A stretch of 56,733 nt of DNA, taken from positions 5,486-62,218 of the forward strand of contig JAHBMJ010003263.1 of the NCBI GenBank assembly GCA_018398765.1, given 5' to 3'. The notes below the pieces were generated by a model that was not told where the DNA came from, searched no databases, and saw nothing but the letters and a program-made list of their open reading frames with translations. Position numbers and translations under genes: made by a program. This stretch comes from Chromera velia (lineage: Eukaryota > Sar > Chromeraceae). Positions 46,301 through 56,733 of this stretch are shown here, piece after piece (position 1 is the stretch's first letter; the number at the start of each line of letters is the position of its first letter).

Positions 46301-49300
46301 CCCGCCCCTCTTTCCTCTCGTCCTTTGCGTGCTGCAACGAGCGAATGAACAGAACAAAGCTTTAGCTTTCCTCCTCTGCATGCATGCATGTATGTTCGTA
46401 GACGTACGTACCCGCCTGATTGGAGAAAGACATGTCGAAACAAAAGTGAAGGAAGGAGGGAACGGAAGCGTGGAGAGAGAGAGACACCTCATGACAGACC
46501 GAAACAAGGAAGGACGTAACGAAGAGGGAAAGCCCGGACTGAAGTAAGTCCGCTGAAAGCAACAAAGAATTCAATTTTGATTATCGATCGATCGGTCGGT
46601 CGGGTCCTCTTGGGGGGGAGTTGTTTGCATGCACCGGCCGTCCTGTCTTTTCATGCGATGTCTTGTCTTTTTATAAGAGGAGGGGGTAAGTCTCTAGGAC
46701 GAAGAGAGGAGCCACTTACTCACACACTCTTTCATTCCCCTGCACCTGTGTGAATGAAATGCTGTCCTGCCTTTGCGCTGCGCTGCTCTGCTCTGTGACC
46801 TGCTCTGCTGTGCACCGGTGTAGCAGCAGATGCTGTGGGAGAGAAAAAGAGAAGGCTGCTTGCTTGTTTGCATTGGAGGGAGGCTCGCACCCGTCCCGTG
46901 CAACCACGCCCCTGCTGCAACAAAAGAAAACAAAAGAGAGATATAAGAAGAAATGCAGAGTGGAGGGCGGCATTGGACGAGATGCCGGGTTCTCCAGGGA
47001 CCTGTAGTAGTGCCAGTGCCACACAAACTCTTCCTTCCTTCCCTGCTCTCACTTACCTGCTCTCTCTTTCTGTCTGTCTGTCTGTCTTTCTGTCTTCCTA
47101 ACTCGATGAAGAGACGGAGGGAGGTAGGAAGGAAGGAAAGCGGCCTTCTTGTGCGTTTCCTTCATCGTCTATTCCAGAAGCACGCTACCCCCCTCACACA
47201 ACAACCCATTCGATCTTTGACGTTTTATGTCGGAGGGAAGGCTTTGATCTCAAACACTCTTCTTCTGCTTCGTTCTTCTCTCTGCCTGCATCTCCTTTGA
47301 GGGTCGGCGAGCGAGCGAGCGTGTTCAGAGAGAACGATGAAAGAAAGCAATCAGCTCGGCTCGGCAAAAGGAAGAGCGAGGAGGCTCCATTCCTTTCCTG
47401 CCTGCATGGAGAGACTTTCTCGAGAAAGAAAAGCAAAAACAGAAGGCAACCACACAGCCTGCCTGCCTCCAGGGCGTATCATGCTGTCTGCCGCTCTATC
47501 TATCGCTTTCAATTTTTCCTGGCGTGTGTGAGAAAAACATCAGCGGACGACATGAGGCTGATGTAGCAGATAGAGAGCAAGCAGAATGGGAGGGAGCTAA
47601 AGAAAAGCCAGATCGAGAAAAAAAAGATAAACAAGGATCCATATGAGTCCAGCCAAGAAAGAAAGAAGACGCAAGAAGGACCAAATGGTTCGGTGGGTGG
47701 GGAAAACGCCCTGGCGAATGTGGGCGAAAAGGCAAGAGAGGGATTCGAGGAGCAGAAAGATGAAGAAGTGTAGAGATTGGATGCAGCAATATGGTGAAAT
47801 TTTTACTCTGGGCGTTCTGATGAGGGTGCAGAGGGGATTTTCAGCATGCAGACTGCTTTTTCCCTCCATCCCCCAGCTCTGTCTTTCTTTTCTTTCTTTC
47901 TTTTCTCTCTCTTTTTTCTTTCTTTTGTTCCTTACGATCTTTCTACCCTGCTTGTCTCTCTGTCTATCGGACAGGCGCTCTCTTTTGTTTGCCGCCTTCC
48001 TTGTTGTTGCAAGGACCGGCTTCATTTTGGTGCTCCCTCCAGTGTTCTTCGCTTTCCTCGCTCTCTCTTTGTCCTACTTTCTTTCTGTCTTTCCTTCCTT
48101 CCTTCCTTCTTTTCTTTCTCCTCTTCTCTGTTGAGTGCAAAAGTGGAGCACCCTTTCGTTTTCCTTTGTTTGAAGAAAGACAGAAAGGTGGAGGGAGGAA
48201 GGAAGGAAGGATGTTGTCGAAGAGCAAAGAAAGAAAAAACGATTTGACAGATGAATTAACCTGATTGATCTGTTGCTGCTGATGTGATGATTCGAATATC
48301 CACTCCTTCTGCCTTCTTTCCAGCTATTTTTTGAAAAAGGTAAGCGAAGAAGCTTACAAGCAAACCCTCTTTTTGGCCTCTAGCATCATCTACTAGGCTG
48401 ACTCTTTTCTTATTTGTCGACCGTAGAAATTGTGCCCAACCTCCATCTCGCTCTTGAAAATCGAACAAATGCCTCTCCGTTCGTTTCTTCCTGTCTTTGG
48501 TGCTTTCTCTCTTTCTTCCTTTCTCGTGAAGCTGCCACGATAGGATCGCAACCAAAATGAATGATCGCTTCTTGAATTAGCCCGATTCATTCATGCCTTT
48601 TTGTCTGCTTGCTTGCTTGCTTGCGTTATTACATGTACAGATGTCAGTCCAGTGAGAAGGAGGAGGGGGAATCTTTTTGCCTGCCTTGATGGGCAGCTTT
48701 CGTTTGTGCACGTGCAAATGAGTGAGTGTGAATGTATCGCTGCCATGCTCATAGGTTGCGGGGATGTGGGGAGTGGGTGGTTTTCTTCCTCTGGCGACAG
48801 CCAGACAGATAGATCAATCAATCTTCTCTTTTTTTCCCCCTGCATTGCCTTTTTTCTCCCTTCCCTTTCCTTCCCTTCGACGGTCTTTTTCTTTCTTTTT
48901 CACTTTTCCCTCCCGCGTTAATGGAGCACAGTTGTGTGAGTTTCATCTCACATTCAGCAGCTCAGCTCTTCACTTCTACGACCTCCTTCCTCATCCAGCT
49001 GCCTGCCTGCCTCCCTGTGTACGGGCAAGAACGAGGTCGGGAGGCACACTGAAGGTGCGAAAGGGAATGGAATAGGGGCCTTCTCTCTCTGCCAGAAGGA
49101 AGCAGCAGAATTCAGAAGTCTTTCGGTATCTCTTGCAACGTTTCTTTGTTTCTTTCTTTCTTTTCCCTTTCGGCAGGGAAAGACAGAGGTCACGGGTCGA
49201 AGGAAGGTACGAATTTAAGTTCGTGGGAACGGCGTGGTGCTGCCGTGCATTGAAGTTCGTTTTTAAATCGATAGGGGACAAGAACGAATTTCTTTGTTAC

Positions 49301-52300
49301 GTGGCCTCTGTGCTATTTGTCCTTGGTCGTTTGTCGTGATGTCTTGTCGTATGTGTTCGTGTCTGTGTGCGGGTTGCGTGGGTGGCTGGCCAGACGGTTA
49401 TGCGGGCAGACAGAGAAAGAAGGAGGCGTCGGTGAGAGTGTGCAGCCGCGGTGTGCAAACAAGCAACTAGGCAGATCCTCTTGGCATGTTTCCTTCGTTT
49501 CCTTTTCTTTCGTTCCTGGTTTGCCCTTCTCTCCTCTCCTCTCCTCTCCTACCCTCTGGTTGGTTTGATTTGATTTGTATGGAGGGAGAGAATTGTGCTC
49601 TGTCTGTCTTTCTTCTCCCCTTATTCCTTTTTTTTTGTCCATTTTTCTTTCTCGCCATCCATTCGCCCATCTGTTCTTCCGTCTGTGGATTGGATGCGGA
49701 TGCTGACTGAACCGCTTTGACACTCTACAAAACTAATTAATCTTGTACTAATTCCTTTATTTGCTGGCTGGAGAATTTATCATTTTTTGGAGTTGTCAGG
49801 TGGGGGACCGGGGCAATTCAAATAACGGACAACTCAATGGAATTAATGCAGTCAAGTCGTTGGACCTTGAGGAGCTAGGAGACAAGAATCAATTCAGACC
49901 TGCAGCTTTGCGGAGAAGGGAAGCATGATTTTCTGAATGTTTGTGTGTGTGCGATCGGAAGGCTCGCAGTCTCTTTTTCATCATCAAACGAACAGCGGCA
50001 TGTCATTGAATGGATAGACGGATCAGAAGAGAAGGGAAGAGAAGAGAGGAACGCAGATAGATCTATCAGGAAAGGAAAGGAAAGGAGTGCAGCAAGAAAG
50101 GGATGTTGACAGAAAGAAAGAAAGCGAGAGAGAGAGAGCAGAAGAGTACTGGGAGGGTGGAGCGGACGACCGAGAGCGCGAGAGAGGCGACAGAGAAGAG
50201 AAGAAAAGAGAAGAGAACGTCTTGTTGCAACAAGGACAGGAGAGGAGAGGAGAGAAGAGGAGGGAGAGTCAAGGACAGGGGAAGCGGCTCAGTCTCACAG
50301 GCATTCCATCCATTCCTTGCTCCCTTCAGCAGACGTCTCCTCTGAACGGGTTCTTCTCTTTTTTTCCGATTCCCCCCCCCCTCTGCCAGCTTCACTCTCT
50401 CTCAGGGGTGCTCGGGCAGAAAGACAGAAAGAAACAATTAAGGACAGATTGTTGGTTCGATCATGCCGTCAGTGAAGGACTGCATGAGGGGGGGGAGCAC
50501 ACCCTGGAGTAATTCAATTCAGCAACAGCAAGAATGGAATAATTGAAGCAGTAAAAAGACCAAGAAAGAAAGAAACGAAGCAATGAAACAATGATCTCGC
50601 TTCCCCCCTTTCCTTTCCCCCAGACTCCCCACCTCACCCCCAGCCCTTGAGCCCCCCATTCCCCTCCCAATCACACGGAAAGAAAGAAAGAAGAAAGAAA
50701 GACAGAGACGCCGGAAAGATTTAAGCAAAAGAAGAAATTCGAAGGGCCAGAAAGAGAGAGACAGAGAACGAAAAACATGCGTACACCATCAGTCTTTGAC
50801 CCGCCAGTCTATGCAGAAGAGAAATAAAAAGCAGAACGCTGCCTGCCTGCCTGCCTGGCTGTGCGTGACAGATTCGATCGATGCCCCGAATCTTCACAAG
50901 AACAGTGACGGAAAAAACAAGAAGAGCACAGTGGCGGCTACAGGGAGGGAATCCGATAGAGACGTATCCCAGGCAGCCTTCTTTTTTTCTCTGTAACTTT
51001 GTTCGATCTTGCTTCCTCCAATTCCACTTCTCCCGCAGTCAAAAGAACGGAGGGAAAGCGGCTCCAAAAAAGAAACAGCAACGTCCAGCGAAACAGAAAA
51101 CCAGGTCAAGCAAACATTTTCCTTTCTTCCTGCATACCTTCATGACCATTGGATCATGTGATCGATCACGTCTGCTGCTGGGCTGTTCGTTCTTTCTATT
51201 TTGCTGCTGCCGTTCGAAGAAGAAATCTTGCACGGCAATACCAACGAAGGAAATCAAGTGAGCAACCGCCTCGGCCTCTCCTCTTCTCTCCTTTGTCCAC
51301 AGTCGTCCTCTGTCTGACTATTCGCCCTTCCAAGTCCTGCCCCATTTCTTTTCTCTTCTTTCTCTCTGACTGCCCCCTGCACGAGCACTACTCGAACACC
51401 ACTTCGCTGAATGAAAGAAGAAAGAAAAACCGAACAGCAATGCAGCTGCAGTCAACCCCCGAGTCCATCAGCGAAAAGGACCTTCCAAAAAGGAAAGTGG
51501 AGGGGGCAAAGCGAGACAGATACAGACAGACAGAGAGGCAGCGGTTGCTCTGTTCTGTCTGCATGGGTGTGCGCATTGCATTGCAGATCTCTTCTCTGGA
51601 TCACCTTCACTTGAACCTCCAAAACAAGGAGAGAGAGAAAGAAAATGCAAGGAAGAGGGGAAGCCTTTAGAAAGACAAAAGAACAGAGAGGGAGGAACGA
51701 AAGGAACATGAAGGAGAAAAATAGAGGAGAATACGTCAGGTCATCTCGACGCCTCATTACACATACAGACAAACAAACAAGCAGAGGGGATAGAGAGAGA
51801 GTACGCACACAAGCATCAGTCGCTGGCCGATCGCTGCCCATACTTTACATGATTCGCGTTTTCGATCTTTCGAGACCTCAACTCGCCACCCCATCTTTTC
51901 CTCTGACCATCCATCCATCCGTCCAACCATCGACCCGACTGATGCCACGATCGAAGCCGTCCATTTTCCCCCGCCAAAGGCAGTTGGTGCTCCTTGCAGG
52001 ACTCACCTGTGAGACCCCGTCTTTGGCGTATCCGCAAATATTTTCCACAACTTCTTCGCTTTCCATCCTCCGTCGTTTTAACACGCTGCTTGCATGGCTC
52101 TTATTGCTTGCGGCAAGTATGCATGCTAGCTTTCACAGTGTAGTGTAAGTGCTGCACTGTTTGTAGAGATGGAGTCAATATACCCGCAAGAAAAAAATAT
52201 CAGTATCCAAACAATGCAAACCGTGAAAACTTTTATTTTAGCCTGGGGTATGACTAGGTGTATGAATCCGAGAGTCTGATATTTTTTTTAGACTTACTAC

Positions 52301-53803
52301 ATTTATCTAATAGTATAACATAGCATATGATATGATTGAGCATGCCATAAGAGTACTAAAAATCTAGGTAAAGATAGTTGTTAAACAACACGATTTTCTA
52401 AGTTTTGTTCGTACTGACGGCGCTAGTGATGGGTAGTAGAGATAAACACTGACAGCGTGGTCTAATATTATCTAATATGCATGTCTAGATGCATGTGCAC
52501 TACTACCGTAATAATGTACGTTGATTAATTTATAGTTGATTAATTTTTGAAAAAGACTAAGCATAGTAGGACCAAGCGCATAAAAAAGATGGAGAAGGCA
52601 GGAGCTAGCAAACTGAGCAATACTGAGTAATATATTGAGCAAATGAGATAAAGTAGGAACAGACTGGTAATGAAACAGAATGCCGACATTGCCGAGATTC
52701 AGACTGGGCTCCAGACTACTCCAGACTACATGGTAGATCGATCACATCACTAGTCACATCAGAACTAATCTAAACTAGCTATTCATCCAAACCTAGCGTC
52801 AAAATTCTTATGTACAGTAGTGTGCAGTTTTAGTTTCTCAAACTAATAATGACGAATCATTGCGTTACATTTCGTGGAGTTATCTATTTTTTTTTTTCTC
52901 TTATTTTTTCTAAAGAAAATCAATTAAAACTAATTAAACCACTGCAGTGACTGCATGATACCGCATGTCTAAATCTTTGTAGATGTGCTTCTCTGTATTA
53001 AAAGCGTTTTAACTCTAAAATAACCAACTTTCTACTCTTTACTTTAAGGTTAGTAGACGTTAGTCGTTGAGCTTAGTTAAGCTCAGGCTTTACCATCATA
53101 GCCTTTATGGAACATACGGGTCGAGATGACTCGATATCAGCCTGCAAGATCAGGTCATATCAGGTCTAGAGACTAAATACATTTTTCTAGCTATAGATGG
53201 ACACCAGATCAATTCAGAAACAATCAGAAACGAACTTTCGGGGGCCTTTTTTTTGTATATCGATACGTTATGCAGCAGGGGATTTTTTTTTAGTAAGTGC
53301 ACGCCCCCCGCTTCGCTTTCCGCGGGGCCACTCCGCGGGGCCATGCATTGACAGGCACAGCGAATTGCATGCATGGCACAGCGTCTCTCAGACTGTTATA
53401 TGTACGACTCACAGTACGAGTCAGCTCGATCATACATAACGAAATCTATACTGGGTATTCTGAGAACGACCACACCCAAGTGTACATAAGCTGTGGAAAA
53501 GTTGGAGGCCCAAGGCAGCGTTTGCGTAGAACGAAGCCAGTTTATTGCAAGAACAACACCTTGTGTTGGAGGTCAGCTATGGTCAGCTGCCTGTTGAATC
53601 CCGATGTTGGCGGAAAGGCGATGTCTGCCCCATAAGTTGAAAATCATTGAAGCAGAGAGAGGTTTGAAGCTTTGAATTTCAATACCAACGGCTTCTAAAG
53701 GACTTTAGGAGAAACTTATCGTACATTGCTTCAAGGATCTGTGGCTGTGGATATAACAGTTGCGTAAATTTTCCTTTTCAATTTTCTTTCGCTGGAGCTA
53801 ACC
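43324..53803. other. 10.5-kb spacer, no gene recognised
   Basis: No frame here shows a domain or spliceable partners. It is rich in CTTT/GAAA, CTGT and CCTT simple repeats. Composition becomes AT-rich at about 52150-53270, resembling the 21-28 kb block. A 13-bp CCGCGG-containing duplication lies at 53319-53343. Reading frames near 45.2, 49.4 and 51.1 kb look like simple-repeat noise. Confidence 0.5.
53319..53343. repeat. 13-bp GC-rich tandem duplication with hairpin potential
   Basis: TCCGCGGGGCCA occurs at 53319-53330 and 53332-53343. Just upstream, CCCCCCGC (53303-53310) can pair with GCGGGG. This is a sharp GC-rich spot at the edge of an AT-rich stretch. Confidence 0.8.
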
Positions 53804-54493
53804 ATGCAGTCCTCAACGTCGAGATCGTCTAAACGGACAGGGGTGGAGTCCGGGCCAAGTGCCGCTGCTGCAAAGGACAGAGAAAAGGGGCCCACCAGTT
53901 CTCTCCGCTCCAAGAAAGAAGATGACAAAGCAGGCGCCGAGCGACAGTCAAAGGCGGTCGTTGCAGACAGAGACCGTGAGAAGCCCACCCGCGGAGAGAG
54001 AATCCCCGCTGCACACGCAAAACCCCAGCCCACTGCAATAAAAGACAGAACTGACCATTCCCTGCAGAAACTTGAACGTTCACCCGCCCCCCCAGCCCCA
54101 GTCCAGAGCTCGTCTCTCAACATTGTCGGGCCCTTCAGCCAAGTGGAGGGGACTTTCGGAGTCACCCCCCCGCAGTCCATGTCTTTCACCAATGCAGGCC
54201 GCTCTCTTTCCTTTGTGCAGCCTGCTACTGCCCTGTACCAACTTCCTGACACCTCCAAGGCCCAATTTGCTGACCCGCCCCCCTTCATCCTCCAGCACAC
54301 AACACCGACACCTGCACTTCCCATGCCATCGCCCACTCAGCCAGGGCCGCTCATTCATGGATCCATGCCGAGCGGACAGGCCCCACCTGTACCCCCAATC
54401 TCGCATACCCCCCTTCCACATGATACCGGCTTGGATGTGACGGTTCCCACTTTCGCCCAGTGGTTGTGGGAGGTCCGTTTTCTCTCTCTCTCC

Positions 54494-54573
<80 letters not shown>

Positions 54574-56411
54574 AGTTGAATCAAATTGGATACTCTGAAA
54601 AAGATAGTGAAACCAGATCTTTTCAGCTTACAAGTGTCTGAAGGTTCATAACGAATCGGTCCTCTGATTTTTCTCACCATCTTCCAACCCCGACCGTTTG
54701 CTCATCTCTGCGTGTCTTCGTTACATCGTCCTGAAAATCTAGCTGAAAATGTATTTTGCTCTCTGCCACTGTCTGTATCTTGCTCATCATATTCTCTGCA
54801 GGTGCGAAGCAGACACAACTTTGTTCCACGAGCCCTGGTTGCTGCAGAAAACGATGAAAGAAGCAAAGAGAGGGGCGGTGATGGCCGTGCTCAGGTCCTG
54901 GAGCCGCTGCCTCACTCCCAGCTCTACACCCAGTGCCACTTCCATCCGCAGCAAGAACCCCTCTCCAATCAGGTGTCCCCCGGGCCCCTCTCCAATCAGG
55001 TGTCCCTCGGGCCCCTCTCCAATCAGGTGTCCCTCGGGCCCCTCTCCAATCAGGTGTCCCTCGGGCCCCTCTCCAATCAGGTGTTCCTCGGGCCCCTCTC
55101 CAATCAGGTGTCCCCCGGGCCCCTCCATGATGTCTCTGGAGGGTCAGGGGAGGAGAGAGGGGACAGAAGAAGAAGTGCCCCCCCTCCGTTCATCCACATT
55201 GGAATGTTCGGGGGGGTCACTTCTTCTTCAGTTCCCTCTCTCCTCCCTCCGCTCGAGGAGTCCTTGGCAAGAGAGTATCTGATGATGTACGGCCACGAGC
55301 GTCTGGGGGGGAGTCGAGAGAGTTCGCAGCAGCAGGGACAGAGGGGCAGGAGCAGGAGCAGGGAGACTGAGTCAGACGGGCGAACTTTCAAAGAACAGAA
55401 GGGGAGGAACCAGGCGGAGTCGCAAGTGCAATCCAGGTCAGAGTTGGGGGGAAACATAAAGTAGAAAACGCGTCGGCTGCTTCAGTTTTACTTTCTGTCT
55501 TTCAGAGAGGACCTGCTTTGGGTGCACTAGGCATGTAAATCTCTACCTGGCAAGCAAGGCCTCTCGTGTAAGCAGATCTTCCGTTGAATGAGCCGTGCTG
55601 GGGGTCTTGAACGCGAACTGGGTTGGTTACACGTCAGCTCAGGGAGTTAGTAAGCTCTTTTGGACGGTTTTGCGGAGCGCGTTGCGCATATTCGTTCGGA
55701 CAGGGTGTGTTGTGTGTGGAAAAACTGCATGCAACACGTGTTGTTTGGGCGCTTGTGTGGTGACGCGTCAGGCAGAAGCAATTCTGAGCCTGGATTTGAG
55801 AAAGCAGAGCGGTGTCGCGTTGGTGGGCTGTCGCGCCCTCGTGAAGGTTCTCTTCCTATGGTTGATGTATTTCGGCCCTCTAGGTTGACGAATCGGCACC
55901 TGGGTCGCAGTCCTTCAAACTTTGCGAGAAAAAATTTTCGCAAGTTTGACACCTTCCGAACAATCGGTGGTGCAGATGCGCCCGTAGAGACTGTCGCAGC
56001 TTTACGTATCATGTTGTACACCCCTGTGCGCATTTTCCTTTTCTAACTCCTCCCTTATCCCTTCTCGTTGCGGAGTCCCCTTGTTTCACTCTGAGCTCAA
56101 CTCTTCTCAATGCGCAATTCCCTTGTTTCACTCTGACTCCAACCCTCCCTCATGGTTGCAGCGACTGTGCGGCGCCCTCGGAGCTCCCTACCAAAAAGAA
56201 GGTGAGTTTGTGCTTCCCGCCGTCGAGGTCTAATTCAGTCAACCAGCATGGTTGAAAGTCTCGAACTAGACTTAGTCGCATCCAGCATGGTAGGATGACC
56301 TGATTGATTGAAGGTTTTCTCTTGTCTCCTTGTCTGGTTTGGCGTATGTAAGGGTTTGGCAAGTTGAGCAGAAATTTGCTTTTCTTCTTTTTTCTCGGTC
56401 AGTCTGTGTGC

Positions 56412-56453
<42 letters not shown>

Positions 56454-56733
56454 GTGTGTACATTTCCATGTTCAAAAGAGGGTGTTCCTTCTACCCCTGT
56501 TCCTGTTTTTGTCTGACACAGAGATGGCTCGGTGGGTGCTTCTGTCTATGTCGAGCATTGTTCTTTCCTCTTTGTTTTCTTCCGTGTACGTTATATGACC
56601 CCTCTTCTCTGTTGTCTGGCTTTTTTGCTCTCTGGTTTCAAAATTGCCTCTCCTGCAGACGAAGAGGAAAAAGCAAATGTGAGGATCGTTGGTGAGAAAA
56701 AATCTCAAAAAGCAATGAATCTCTCTGATTCTC
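53804..56733 (+). CDS. Unidentified Pro/Ser-rich protein with 9-residue tandem repeat; 3' end unresolved
   Basis: Exon 1 (53804-54472) starts at ATG (MQSSTSRSSKR) and encodes a Ser/Lys-rich then Pro-rich stretch ending FAQWLWE. Exon 2 (54802 to about 55436) continues in phase (VRSRHNFVPRALVAAENDER) and contains six copies of a PLSNQVSLG-type unit, then a Gly/Ser/Arg/Gln-rich part. Further exons at 56162-56201 and from 56659 are suggested by splice signals. Two chains are possible. Donor 55437 leads to a basic end (PTKKK then TKRKKQM) with a stop at 56680-56682. The weaker donor at 55424 gives LCGALGAPYQKE, then DEEEKANVRIVG, open to the window end. No known domain is recognised; most of it is probably disordered, and the basic clusters could be nuclear localisation signals. 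Exons 1 and 2 are well supported, the rest is not. Confidence 0.65.
54480..54571. repeat. (CT)n(GT)n compound microsatellite at a splice donor
   Basis: Begins about 7 nt after the predicted donor of exon 1 at 54473; CT tract then GT tract on the sense strand. Confidence 0.95.
54958..55119 (+). repeat. 27-bp coding minisatellite, six copies
   Basis: The core CCAATCAGGTGT recurs at 54965, 54992, 55019, 55046, 55073 and 55100, an exact 27-bp period. It is in frame and encodes nine residues per copy (PLSNQVSLG with Pro/Leu/Phe variants). Copies are nearly identical, implying recent expansion. Confidence 0.95.
56406..56461. repeat. (GT)n microsatellite
   Basis: GT tract with CGT interruptions in a probable intron of the last gene. 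Confidence 0.9.

Overview
The window is nuclear DNA of an intron-rich eukaryote. Genes are split by GT-AG introns (one GC-AG), the code is standard, and introns and spacers are packed with (CTGT)n, (CT)n and (CA/GT)n microsatellites. One gene carries a bipartite leader (signal peptide, Phe at the predicted cleavage site, then a basic transit-like stretch), as in algae with a red-lineage complex plastid. Together with the repeat style this suggests a photosynthetic alveolate such as a chromerid (Chromera-like). The organism name is inference.

Layout. (1) 0.4-3.7 kb, minus: ribosomal protein eS6 in four exons, exactly 249 codons plus stop. (2) 4.2-6.8 kb, plus: a nitroreductase-family flavoprotein with the plastid-type leader, divergent from eS6. 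(3) 8.2-21.2 kb, plus: one large gene of about 24 exons encoding a UPF1/IGHMBP2-like superfamily 1B helicase with a long acidic N-terminus, all helicase motifs and a Gly-rich tail. (4) 21.2-28 kb: an AT-rich block with decayed mobile-element material: an OTU cysteine-protease relic, an unidentified ORF broken by stops, a hAT transposase relic and a 260-bp inverted-repeat element. (5) 28-35.6 kb: spacer with no gene recognised. (6) 35.7-43.3 kb: a head-to-head pair of paralogous secreted subtilisin-like (S8) proteases with I9 propeptide, PA domain and a shared 10-cysteine insert. (7) 43.3-53.8 kb: a second long spacer, AT-rich from about 52.1 to 53.3 kb. (8) 53.8 kb to the end, plus: a Pro/Ser-rich, probably disordered protein with a 9-residue tandem repeat, whose 3' end is unresolved.

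The genes form no evident pathway. The likely regulatory units are the two divergent spacers, eS6/nitroreductase and the subtilase pair. The most unusual structural signal is that microsatellites sit directly on splice sites and are pyrimidine-rich on the sense strand of the host gene. Exon models were built by hand from reading-frame continuity, splice consensus and family resemblance. No RNA genes were recognised, but tRNA and snoRNA searches were not possible.
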